Positions 31,074-39,263 of a DNA stretch of 41,617 bases are shown one piece after another. A program made the position numbers and the translations under genes. Position 1 is the first letter of the stretch, and every line of letters begins with the position of its first letter. The notes below the pieces were generated by a model that was not told where the DNA came from, did not search any database, and worked only from the letters and a program-made list of their open reading frames with translations. Origin of the DNA: Lachnospiraceae bacterium (lineage in GTDB: Bacteria; Bacillota; Clostridia; Lachnospirales; Lachnospiraceae); NCBI GenBank assembly GCA_019424135.1, contig JAHYZZ010000019.1:7017-48633 (forward strand). The letters run 5' to 3'.

Positions 31074-33383
31074 ATGAACGAGCATATTCTGACGATCATT
31101 GACATGAAAGGAGAATTAAGGGAGTTAAATCTGGATCATTTTCAAAAGCCCCAGATCACATTGGGCAGAGATGCCTCCCAGTGTGAGATTGTGATTCCCG
31201 ATCCGATTGTATCCAAAGTGCATGGAACTTTTTTCATGGAAGGTGGGCAGATTCGTTATCAGGATCAGGACAGCAGGAACGGAACCTTTTTAGGCATTGG
31301 ACCTGGGAGGAGACTACTGGAAAAAAAGGATGGTTTTGTGGAAATTTATGACAAGAGCGTCCTATGTATCGGGAATCTGAATCAGGCGGAAAATATGGTG
31401 CTTCTCTTGTATTCTTCAAGTTCTGAGAGGGAACTATGGAAGCGGGAAGCTTTAGAGCGGCCGACGACCACCATCGGCCGGGATAGGGCAAATCAGATCT
31501 GCCTGCCGGGGCCTGGAGTATCCAAGCTTCACTGCAGGATCTATCACCGGCAGGAGGGATATGTACTGGAGGATGCCCACAGTACGAACGGAGTCCTGCT
31601 TAACGGCAGCTATCTTACCAAGGAAACCATATTAAGAGATAAAGACGTCATCCAGATTCTGGGGTTCCAGCTGTTGTTCTGCCGGGGCTGCATCTATTAT
31701 AAATCAGCGGCAAAAGGGATTTCTCTGCAGGTGCAGCAGGTAACGAAGATGGTAGGGAAGGGCAGACATAAGAAACGCATTTTGAATCAAGTAAGCTGCG
31801 AGATCCAGGGAAATGAATTTGTAGCAATCATTGGAGGATCGGGGGCAGGGAAGACTACACTGATGAATGCGATCAGCGGATTTGAGCCTGGATTTGAGGG
31901 AAAAGTTTACTGTAATGGTACAGATCTCATACAGAATTTTCAGGCGCTGAAAAGTGTGATTGGCTTTGTACCCCAGCAGGATATCATCTATGAAAATCTT
32001 ACGCTGCAGAAAATGCTGTATTATTCGGCAAAAATCCGGATGCCCAAAGATACCAGGCCTTCAGAGATCCAGAAACGGATCGGTCAGGTTCTGGATATGG
32101 TAGATCTGAAAGCACACCAGGATACCTTTATCCGAAAGTTATCGGGAGGACAGAAAAAACGTGCCAGTATTGCGGTAGAGCTTCTGGCAGATCCCAAGTT
32201 GTTTTTTTTGGATGAACCCACTTCCGGTCTGGATCCGGGAACAGAGAAGAATCTGATGATCAGCTTAAAGAAGCTTGCAAGAAACCAGAATAAGACGATC
32301 ATTATGGTGACCCATACCACTGCAAATCTCCATCTTTGTGATAAAATCATTTTTATGGGACCAGGAGGAAGACTTTGCTTTTGTGGAAACGTAGAGGAAG
32401 CAAAACGGTTTTATCAGACGGATGATCTGGTCAATATTTATAATATGATTGCGGCAGACCCAGAGGGCTGCGAGAGAAATTATCTGAACTACCGGGGAAG
32501 AAGCAGGGTACACCAGCATCCGGCATCAGGACAGGAACGGCTTTCCATCGCCAGGGAAAGAGTGGGATTTCGCCAGTTTGGTGTGCTGCTGCAAAGATAT
32601 ACGGAGTTGATGTTCAATGACAGGCAGAGGCTTTTCGTCCTACTATTGCAGCCCTGTCTGATTGCCATTCTTTTGTATATTGTGGCAGATGAAAATATAT
32701 TTAAAATATATGAAAGTACGAAATCTATGCTATTTGCCCTTAGCTGTTCTGGAATCTGGATCGGACTTTTCAACTCGATTCAGGAGATCTGTAAGGAGCG
32801 CACCATTGTGAAACGGGAATACATGGCAAATTTAAGGTTGTCCGGGTATGTGCTTTCCAAATTTGTCTTCCAGATGGTTCTTGGCGGTGTACAGGCGGTA
32901 TTGCTGACTATGATTTTTCTAAAGCTTGTGGGAAATGAAAAGGAAGGAATCTTTTTCGATCATTTCTCTCCGGAAATGCTGCTGTCCGTCTGGCTGACTG
33001 TGCTGGCAGCTATTGGGCTTGGGTTTGTAATATCAGCAGTTGTCAAGACCGGAGACAAGGCAATGGCCATTGCCCCGTTTGTACTGATCATTCAGCTTTT
33101 ATTCTCCGGCATCTTGTTTACTCTGGAGGGAGCCGGAAAGGTGATCTCTTATGTGACAGTCAGTCGATGGTCGGTAGAAGCACTGGGAAGTATTGCAAAG
33201 TTGAACCGGCTTTCGCTAAAGCTGCAGGCAGATTACCCGATGTTAGAACATGAAGCAGAATCCTTCTTTAAAGCGACGGGAGGCCATGTGGGACAGTGTT
33301 GGGGAATCCTGACCTTTATGACGGTATTATTCCTTCTGGTCAGCATGGTTGCCCTGCGGCGGATTGCGAAGGATACACGATAG
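31074..33383 (+). CDS. FHA-FHA-ABC transporter (ATPase plus membrane domain in one chain)
   Basis: The 769-residue half-transporter carries two N-terminal FHA phosphothreonine-binding domains: FHA1 (about 10-105, with LGRD, SKVH, RNGTFL) and FHA2 (about 125-205, with IGRD, SKLH, TNGVLLNG). The ABC ATPase domain (about 215-440) has Walker A GGSGAGKTT, signature LSGGQKKR, Walker B LFFLDEPTSGLD and a switch His in MVTHT. An ABC2-type membrane domain (about 520-769) has some six helices. This is the architecture of Mycobacterium tuberculosis Rv1747, an exporter regulated by the adjacent kinase PknF; here too a kinase gene follows. Key FHA residues (GR, S..H, NG) are intact in both domains. Substrate not visible. 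Confidence 0.93.
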   Translation: MNEHILTIIDMKGELRELNLDHFQKPQITLGRDASQCEIVIPDPIVSKVHGTFFMEGGQIRYQDQDSRNGTFLGIGPGRRLLEKKDGFVEIYDKSVLCIGNLNQAENMVLLLYSSSSERELWKREALERPTTTIGRDRANQICLPGPGVSKLHCRIYHRQEGYVLEDAHSTNGVLLNGSYLTKETILRDKDVIQILGFQLLFCRGCIYYKSAAKGISLQVQQVTKMVGKGRHKKRILNQVSCEIQGNEFVAIIGGSGAGKTTLMNAISGFEPGFEGKVYCNGTDLIQNFQALKSVIGFVPQQDIIYENLTLQKMLYYSAKIRMPKDTRPSEIQKRIGQVLDMVDLKAHQDTFIRKLSGGQKKRASIAVELLADPKLFFLDEPTSGLDPGTEKNLMISLKKLARNQNKTIIMVTHTTANLHLCDKIIFMGPGGRLCFCGNVEEAKRFYQTDDLVNIYNMIAADPEGCERNYLNYRGRSRVHQHPASGQERLSIARERVGFRQFGVLLQRYTELMFNDRQRLFVLLLQPCLIAILLYIVADENIFKIYESTKSMLFALSCSGIWIGLFNSIQEICKERTIVKREYMANLRLSGYVLSKFVFQMVLGGVQAVLLTMIFLKLVGNEKEGIFFDHFSPEMLLSVWLTVLAAIGLGFVISAVVKTGDKAMAIAPFVLIIQLLFSGILFTLEGAGKVISYVTVSRWSVEALGSIAKLNRLSLKLQADYPMLEHEAESFFKATGGHVGQCWGILTFMTVLFLLVSMVALRRIAKDTR

Positions 33384-33395
33384 GAGGTTAAATGA

Positions 33396-33899
33396 ATGAG
33401 AGAATATCTGAAAGGCTGGATGGAAGAAAGCAGGGTACAGATCCCGCCGATTCCGGATACCGGAGAGGAAGAGGTTGTGATCCGATCCTATGTTCCACCT
33501 CTTAAAAAAGAGCCGGAAGAGGCTACGGTTCCACTGGAAAAGGCGTCTCGCGAACCGGAAGGAGATGATGCGCCGACTGTACTTCTCAGCCGGGAGGTAA
33601 ATGCTTCTTTGTATTTGATAAGGTGCAGCACAGGGGAGAGGATTGAGATTACCAAGGATCCTTTTGTCCTGGGAAAGGGGTCGGAGTGTGACTATATTAT
33701 TAAAGGAAATCCTTCTGTCAGCCGGATGCATGCCAAGATCATCAAGAGGGATGGTTCCTTTTATCTGGAGGATCTGGTATCACTGAACCATACTTATGCG
33801 GCGGATCAGCAGGTAACAGAAGAGATTCGGTTAAAAAATGGCATGGAACTTATGTTTGCTGACGAAAAGTTTCAGGTAGAGATTGAAGTTAGGAAATAA
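33396..33899 (+). CDS. FHA domain protein with Thr-containing acidic N-terminal region
   Basis: The 167-residue soluble protein has a disordered, acidic and Pro-rich N-terminus (about 1-65) and an FHA domain (about 70-165). The domain has VLGKGSECDYII (GK in place of the usual GR), PSVSRMHAKI (conserved S..H) and SLNHTYAA (NHT in place of NGT). The N-terminus has the sequences EEATVPLE and DDAPTVLLS, threonines in acidic context followed by hydrophobics, which resemble kinase-target sites in GarA/OdhI-type FHA proteins. A self-inhibiting, phosphorylation-controlled adaptor is a reasonable inference. It stands 12 bp after the transporter and just before the kinase. Confidence 0.87.
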   Translation: MREYLKGWMEESRVQIPPIPDTGEEEVVIRSYVPPLKKEPEEATVPLEKASREPEGDDAPTVLLSREVNASLYLIRCSTGERIEITKDPFVLGKGSECDYIIKGNPSVSRMHAKIIKRDGSFYLEDLVSLNHTYAADQQVTEEIRLKNGMELMFADEKFQVEIEVRK

Positions 33900-33914
33900 A
33901 AGGGTATGGAAGCG

Positions 33915-35927
33915 ATGAATCGATTTGAAGAGTTTTCAAGTACATATCAGATTCTGGAGAAGCTGGGGGAGGGCAGTGGAGGTGTCGTTTACCTGGCTTA
34001 TCATAAAAGACTCCAGAAGGAAGTGGTATTAAAGCAGATCAAGAGTAAAGGGCTTTCCATGGCGGATAAGAGGCAGGAGGTAGACATCCTGAAAAATTTG
34101 AATCATTCTTTTTTGCCTCAGGTACTGGATTTTTTGATGATGGGAGACGAGGTCTATACGGTCATGAGTTATATCCCAGGGGAATCTTTGGCGAGGCTCC
34201 AGAAGGAGGGGGCGGTTTTTAGCCTGGGGCAGCTGACCCGCTGGGGAATGCAGATCTGCAGCGCTCTTAACTATCTGCACAGCCAGAGACCTCCAGTCAT
34301 CCATGGGGATATCAAACCTTCTAATATCATGCTGACACCCCAGGGGAATATCTGCCTGATTGATTTTAATATTTCTTTTTTTCTGGATGAGAATGCTGTT
34401 TTAGGATATACCGATGGATATACTTCGCCGGAACAGTATATCATTGCACTGGACAGTAGCTCGGACCGGCCCATTGGAAATTACCGGAAAATTGATGAAA
34501 AATCCGATATTTACAGTGTGGGGGCTACGTTCTATCATCTGGCAACGGGGACAAAGCTGTCAAATTACCGCGCCCAGATCGATTACGAGAATCTGGCAGA
34601 TCGGACCAGTGAGGCTTTTGCCCAGATTATTGCAAAAGCAGTGGAAAAAGATCCAAGCCGCCGGTTTCAAAGTGCCTTTGAGATGTTCCAGGCATTTCAA
34701 GGTGTAGGGAAAAAAGATGCAAGATACCGAGCCTTGCTCCATCGGCAGACGGGAATCCGGATTGCACTGGCTGCATGTATGGCCGGGTTTATCGTGCTTG
34801 GCGGAATGGGAATCCATACCATCCGTGTAGAGCGTACGCAGGAGTATAACGATCTGGTGGCAGAGCAGGAGAAATACAGAGAAAACGGTGATTTTGACAA
34901 ACAGGAGGAGACCTTCGAAAAGGCAGTTCAGATTCGCCCCTCCTCTTTGGAAAGCTATTATCAAAATGCCTGTGCCTTATTTGAACAGGGAGAATATCAG
35001 GATTGCATTTCTTTTATTGAATATGACGTAGAACAGAACGAAAAAATCGATCTGATGCAGACGCGGATGGCAGATTTGTATTATCTGGAGGCGGAAAGCC
35101 ATATGGAACTGGAAGACTATGGGGATGCTGTTTCTACATTTGAAAAGCTGTTTCAGGTGGGGGGCTTTGAGGAAGAGTATTACCGGGATTATGCCATTGC
35201 TCTTGCTTATAACGAAGAGCCTAATCAGGCACAGGAAGCCCTGGATCAGGCAATTGATCTGGGCCTTAAGGAAGACTCTGTCTATTATACCAGAGGAGAG
35301 ATCGACCGCTCCCTTGGAGAATTGGATCGGGCGGTTGAGGATTTTCAAAGTTGTATTGAGATTGCAGAAGATCCCGAATTGAAAGCAAGAGCTTATGTGA
35401 CTTTGAGTGATATTTATGGAGAGCAGGGAAGAGATCAGGATCAGCGGGATATCCTGGCAGAAGGAAGACAAAATGTGCCGGCAGAAAACCAGCTGATCCT
35501 TCTGCAGCGGTTGATTCAGGCAGATATGGATCTGTCAGAGAGAACGGGGAATCCTTCTTATGAGATGGAGGCGATTGCTCTTTTGCAGCAGGTAATCGAT
35601 CAGGGATGGGATACCTACGAAACCTATGATAGTCTGGTGGTACTTTGTGAAAAACAAGGAAATTATCAGGAGGCGAAAAATTGGCTGAATCAGATGATCA
35701 AAAAGTATGGCGAGGATTATAATATTTATAAAAGGCTGGCATTCCTGGAGATCGATCTGCAGGAGGAAAAAAGTAATTCCAGCAGAGACTATCAGGCTTT
35801 TGCCGGATATTATCAGAAAGCAAAGAACATGTATCAAAAGCAGCTGAAAGATAACAACACGGACGAAGAAATGCAGCTTTTGGATCAGGTATATCAGCAA
35901 GTTGTGGCAGGAGGGTGGTTAAATTGA
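33915..35927 (+). CDS. Transmembrane Ser/Thr protein kinase-like with extracytoplasmic TPR repeats
   Basis: The frame allows starts at 33906 and 33915 (MNRFEEFSSTY); neither has an ideal ribosome site. 33915 is listed because AAAGGG stands 10 bp upstream. Numbering here uses the 673-residue form. The kinase domain (about 12-270) has GEGSGGVVYL, Lys43 in VVLKQI, HGDIKPSN (133-140; the usual HRD Arg is Gly), IDFN (152-155; DFG Gly is Asn) and TSPEQ. A membrane helix (about 284-305) is followed by TPR-like helical repeats to the C-terminus (about 310-673). It lies in the FHA/ABC module, and phosphorylates neighbours if active (inference). HGD without Arg resembles RD-negative kinases, which are not regulated by activation-loop phosphorylation. 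Confidence 0.88.
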   Translation: MNRFEEFSSTYQILEKLGEGSGGVVYLAYHKRLQKEVVLKQIKSKGLSMADKRQEVDILKNLNHSFLPQVLDFLMMGDEVYTVMSYIPGESLARLQKEGAVFSLGQLTRWGMQICSALNYLHSQRPPVIHGDIKPSNIMLTPQGNICLIDFNISFFLDENAVLGYTDGYTSPEQYIIALDSSSDRPIGNYRKIDEKSDIYSVGATFYHLATGTKLSNYRAQIDYENLADRTSEAFAQIIAKAVEKDPSRRFQSAFEMFQAFQGVGKKDARYRALLHRQTGIRIALAACMAGFIVLGGMGIHTIRVERTQEYNDLVAEQEKYRENGDFDKQEETFEKAVQIRPSSLESYYQNACALFEQGEYQDCISFIEYDVEQNEKIDLMQTRMADLYYLEAESHMELEDYGDAVSTFEKLFQVGGFEEEYYRDYAIALAYNEEPNQAQEALDQAIDLGLKEDSVYYTRGEIDRSLGELDRAVEDFQSCIEIAEDPELKARAYVTLSDIYGEQGRDQDQRDILAEGRQNVPAENQLILLQRLIQADMDLSERTGNPSYEMEAIALLQQVIDQGWDTYETYDSLVVLCEKQGNYQEAKNWLNQMIKKYGEDYNIYKRLAFLEIDLQEEKSNSSRDYQAFAGYYQKAKNMYQKQLKDNNTDEEMQLLDQVYQQVVAGGWLN

Positions 35928-36070
35928 CAGCAGGTTGGATCTTGACAGGAATCGGGATTCTGGGAGCAATCGGGTGCCTTGGAGCCTTGATCGCTACTGT
36001 AAAAATATTTCCCAGGCAGAGAAGACAGCTCCTGGAGGAAATTGAAGAAGCACAGGAGGGCAGAAGATGA
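35924..36070 (+). CDS. Small single-pass membrane protein, TTG start
   Basis: A 48-residue frame begins with TTG at 35924, overlaps the kinase stop by 4 bp (TTGA), and ends in TGA at 36068-36070, overlapping the next ATG by 4 bp (ATGA). A GGAGGG site stands about 9 bp upstream. The product has one hydrophobic helix (about 5-27, WILTGIGILGAIG...LGALIA) followed by a basic patch FPRQRRQ and an acidic amphipathic end. The two 4-bp overlaps and ribosome site strongly suggest translational coupling. A membrane microprotein modulating the kinase or the next protein is inference. Confidence 0.72.
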   Translation: MTAGWILTGIGILGAIGCLGALIATVKIFPRQRRQLLEEIEEAQEGRR

Positions 36071-37011
36071 AGCGGTATATGAAGTTTCTGGCAGCACTTT
36101 TGTTTTTGCTGTCATTGGTGATCTTGTTGTTTATGCCGGTGATTGGCATATCTGCTATCGATTTATCGATGCTGGATGTTCTAAGGACCGGAAGTGAGCT
36201 TGGAGAAGGGTGGGGTGGATTTTCCAGGCTTTTGCAAGAATATCTGGAACCTTATTTCTTCGGGATTATTCTAATCATCATATTGACCCTGGCAGCTGCC
36301 ATTCTGTGTGCGGTGATGCCGGGAATGATGGCATATGTGGAGGCTTTGGCAGGTGCATTTGTGGTCAACCTGGTGGTGATTATCTGTATGCTTTCCCTCT
36401 ACGCAAAAGTAAGAGATCTGAAACAAGGTCTTGGATTTTTTGGACTGGATGGAGTGATTGAGGTTCACCTTCTTCCGATTATCCTTTGGGTGGTGTGTTA
36501 CCTTGCCATTTTTGCCATCAGTATCTGGGGAATTGTGGATAGATCTCACAGATCTCAGAATCAGAGTGTGGCAGGCCGTCAGATCATGCCGGAGAGTTTT
36601 CATCAGAAAAAGAATCCCTGGGAAGACAGGCGAGAATTGACAGAACCTGTGAAGAGAGCCCCAAAGGAAAAAAGAGAAGATTCCCTCAGCGCAATTTCCT
36701 ATGATTTTCACGGTGCGCTGCGAGGCCTGCAAGACATGTATCGGGGAAAAGTATATCTGCTGGAGGAAAAGGTGCCCATCTATCTGGCTCAGGAGAAGGG
36801 GCAGGTGTTTGTCGCTGAAAGGAAAGAGTCAGAGCCGCTGGCAGAAATTTATTACATTTATGAATATGGAGAATATTGTGTGACGCCGGAAAGGAAAGGG
36901 GTTTGTTTCCTGGAAAGTGGGCAGCCTCTGGGAGGCGGACGGCACTATTATTTGAAGAGAGGTACCAGACTTCGGGCAGGAGAGAATGGTATGCTGTTTG
37001 AACTGGCATAA
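36067..37011 (+). CDS. Four-TM membrane protein with a possible degenerate FHA-like C-terminal domain
   Basis: The 314-residue protein has hydrophobic segments at about 6-28, 62-86, 90-115 and 134-158, a cytosolic linker rich in charged residues (about 160-220), and a C-terminal beta-rich domain (about 225-314). That domain has the alternating pattern EYCVTPERKGVCFLESGQPLG and HYYLKRGTRLRAGENGMLFEL. The last stretch resembles the C-terminal half of FHA domains (strand, G, L-x-x-G, strand), but the GR and S..H motifs are not seen, so phosphopeptide binding is uncertain. Its translation is probably coupled with the preceding microprotein. Function unknown. Confidence 0.75.
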   Translation: MKRYMKFLAALLFLLSLVILLFMPVIGISAIDLSMLDVLRTGSELGEGWGGFSRLLQEYLEPYFFGIILIIILTLAAAILCAVMPGMMAYVEALAGAFVVNLVVIICMLSLYAKVRDLKQGLGFFGLDGVIEVHLLPIILWVVCYLAIFAISIWGIVDRSHRSQNQSVAGRQIMPESFHQKKNPWEDRRELTEPVKRAPKEKREDSLSAISYDFHGALRGLQDMYRGKVYLLEEKVPIYLAQEKGQVFVAERKESEPLAEIYYIYEYGEYCVTPERKGVCFLESGQPLGGGRHYYLKRGTRLRAGENGMLFELA

Positions 37012-37024
37012 AGGAGGATGAAAC

Positions 37025-37345
37025 ATGGAAGATAGAGATGAAACCGTATTTGTTAACTATGAAAAATTAAATCCAGGACAGAAGCAGGATACAGGCAGTC
37101 TGGAAAGACAGACCAAGGATGAAGTAGCCGGAAAACTGGAGCAGGCTTATTTAAAGCTTGGTAAGGCATACTATGAAGGAGGATTTGAGGATCCCCTTCC
37201 AGAGCTTTTGCCTTTGTTTGAGAAGATTACACGTCTTAAGAAGATCCAGGAAGAGGCAGAAGCAGTACAGTTTTGTCCAAGCTGTGGACAAAAAGTGGGA
37301 AAGAATGCTGTCTTTTGTGGCAAATGTGGATATCGTTTGAAATAG
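37025..37345 (+). CDS. Small soluble zinc-ribbon protein with Thr-containing N-terminus
   Basis: The 106-residue protein begins MEDRDETVFVNYEKL, an acidic segment around Thr7 followed by hydrophobics, similar to kinase-target/FHA-ligand sites. A helical middle (about 32-80, with KLGKAYYEGG) leads to a single C-terminal zinc ribbon CPSCG...CGKCG (about 84-101). No membrane segment. The helical part resembles that of the three-ribbon protein that opens the cluster. An AAAGGAGG site precedes the ATG. A phospho-dependent adaptor is an inference from the context of FHA proteins and a kinase. Confidence 0.78.
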   Translation: MEDRDETVFVNYEKLNPGQKQDTGSLERQTKDEVAGKLEQAYLKLGKAYYEGGFEDPLPELLPLFEKITRLKKIQEEAEAVQFCPSCGQKVGKNAVFCGKCGYRLK

Positions 37346-37361
37346 CGAGAGGAGAAAAGAA

Positions 37362-39251
37362 ATGCGTTGCAGAAAATGTGGTGCAGAGAATCCCAAGGGA
37401 AGCAGATTTTGCGGGTCATGCGGTGCGCCACTGGAAGAAGTGCCGCAGAAAAGTCAGGAAAAAAAGAAGAAAAAACGAGGATGGATCTTTGCTGTGGCGG
37501 CGATTGCAGCGGCAGGAGTGCTTACTGCAGTTTTTCTGATCGTCCGTGATGTAAGGGAAAAGCAGGAATATGAAAAGACCATGGATTCGGCAGAAAAGTA
37601 TCTGGAAGAACTGGACTATAAAAATGCAGAGGCGGCTTATCTTAAGGCAATCAAGGTAGATCCTAAGAAAGAAAAATCCTATGTGGCTTTGGCGAAGATT
37701 TATCTCGAACAGGGAGAGGCTGATCAGGCAAGAGAAATCTTAAAGACAGGGCAGCAAAACGTACCTTCAGAAAAGACAAAGAAAGATGAGAATACGATTT
37801 CTGGTCTTCTGGATATGGTTCAGGATGCGATCTCCTACAGTTGGGTGGTAGAACCTTCTATTGAGGCAGATGACATTTATTATACGACATTGGTGGATCC
37901 GGCAGACTGCTCGGATAATGAACAATATCTTCAGAAGAATTCCCTTTATGCGATTATTCGGATAGGAGACAGGTATGGAATGATCGGAATGGATGGCCAG
38001 ATGGCAGCGGAAGCAGAATATACAGAAATCCTGAATTTCGCGGACAGCATATTTTTACTGTGGAAGGACCAAGAAGGGTGGCAGCAGTACAGCCTGGATG
38101 AAAACACAGGAAAAGTGGGGATTGCCGAAGGAATCGGAGACGGGCTGAATATGAATGGCTTTTATTATTATGCAGCAAACAGACTGAGGAATGAGAATGA
38201 GGCACTGGACTACGGGTATCAGTTTCAGCTGCCCAAGCAGGCCATTCCGGTTCAGCAGACACAGAAATCAAAAGAGTTCTGTGAAGGTGCAGGAGATCCA
38301 ATGGCCTGGAACCGGGATCTGGCAGAGAGTCAATATGCGGTTTACTATGAAGACCAGCTGGTTACAGACTTCCAGTTTGAAGAATGTGGGTCAGCTTCTG
38401 ATGGGCTTTTGGCAGTAAAGAAGGATGGAAAGTGGGGGTATGTCAATAGCAAAGGAGAAATGGTGATCCCGGCAGAATATGATGCATCCTGGCCATATTT
38501 TTCCAGATATGATCGTGGAACACAAAATTTTGAAGAAAATCTGGAATACTGCTATGCATTTTCAGACGGCTATGTACCGGTATGCAAGGATGGACAGTGG
38601 GAACTTAAGGATACTAAGGGGAAAAGTGTGATTCTTTCAGGAACCTTTGAGGCAATCCGGCCGGTGCAGGATGGAAAGTGCTGGGTAAAAAAAGATGGTA
38701 AATGGGGGGTCATCCAACTGGAAGCAGGTAAAGAAGATAAGTCCCAGGAAAAGGAGCAGTCGCAGGAAGAAGATCTTCATCAAGCATTCTCTGATGCGAC
38801 AAAGGGAGCTTTTGAAATTGCTTTCTTTTATGAGGACTTTGATGGGGATGGAGTAAAAGAAGCCTATGGAATTACTGGAACCAATGACTCAAGCGGGATA
38901 TATTCGGATGTGCAGATCTATTTTATCAGCAGCGACGGAACGGTCAGCCCAAAGCTTGAGGAAACTACGACAGGCTATCTGACCAATGGAGAGCTTTTAC
39001 AGGCGGGAGACCAATTGTTCCTGGTATGGGAAAACAGCGGCGGTGGCTCTGGGAGTCTTTCCAGTATCTTTGGAGTACGGGAAGGAAAAGCTTATGAACC
39101 GGAAATATCAGAAAAGTATATGATGTTTCAGCCGGAAGGAGAAAGGTATGTGGGATATGTTTCAGATTTTAGTTCCGGGTATCATGATTATATCGCCCAT
39201 AACTTTGCATTTGATCCTAATACCGGAGAGTTTCAGGAAATACAGAACTAA
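37362..39251 (+). CDS. Zinc-ribbon, TPR and WG-repeat membrane protein (paralogue 2)
   Basis: The 629-residue paralogue of the 29063 protein has the same order: zinc ribbon CRKCG...CGSCG (3-21), a Lys-rich stretch, membrane helix (about 40-62), TPR-like helices (about 68-130: EKYLEELDYKNAEAAYLKAI) and WG repeats (KDGKWGYVNSKGEMVIP, DGQWELKDTKGKSV, KDGKWGVIQLE). A C-terminal domain opens with YEDFDGDGVKEAYGI, a calcium-loop-like DxDGDG motif. Long blocks in the WG part are close to identical with paralogue 1, whereas the tails have diverged. An AGAGGAG site precedes the ATG. Confidence 0.85.
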   Translation: MRCRKCGAENPKGSRFCGSCGAPLEEVPQKSQEKKKKKRGWIFAVAAIAAAGVLTAVFLIVRDVREKQEYEKTMDSAEKYLEELDYKNAEAAYLKAIKVDPKKEKSYVALAKIYLEQGEADQAREILKTGQQNVPSEKTKKDENTISGLLDMVQDAISYSWVVEPSIEADDIYYTTLVDPADCSDNEQYLQKNSLYAIIRIGDRYGMIGMDGQMAAEAEYTEILNFADSIFLLWKDQEGWQQYSLDENTGKVGIAEGIGDGLNMNGFYYYAANRLRNENEALDYGYQFQLPKQAIPVQQTQKSKEFCEGAGDPMAWNRDLAESQYAVYYEDQLVTDFQFEECGSASDGLLAVKKDGKWGYVNSKGEMVIPAEYDASWPYFSRYDRGTQNFEENLEYCYAFSDGYVPVCKDGQWELKDTKGKSVILSGTFEAIRPVQDGKCWVKKDGKWGVIQLEAGKEDKSQEKEQSQEEDLHQAFSDATKGAFEIAFFYEDFDGDGVKEAYGITGTNDSSGIYSDVQIYFISSDGTVSPKLEETTTGYLTNGELLQAGDQLFLVWENSGGGSGSLSSIFGVREGKAYEPEISEKYMMFQPEGERYVGYVSDFSSGYHDYIAHNFAFDPNTGEFQEIQN

Positions 39252-39263
39252 GGAGGAGGATTT

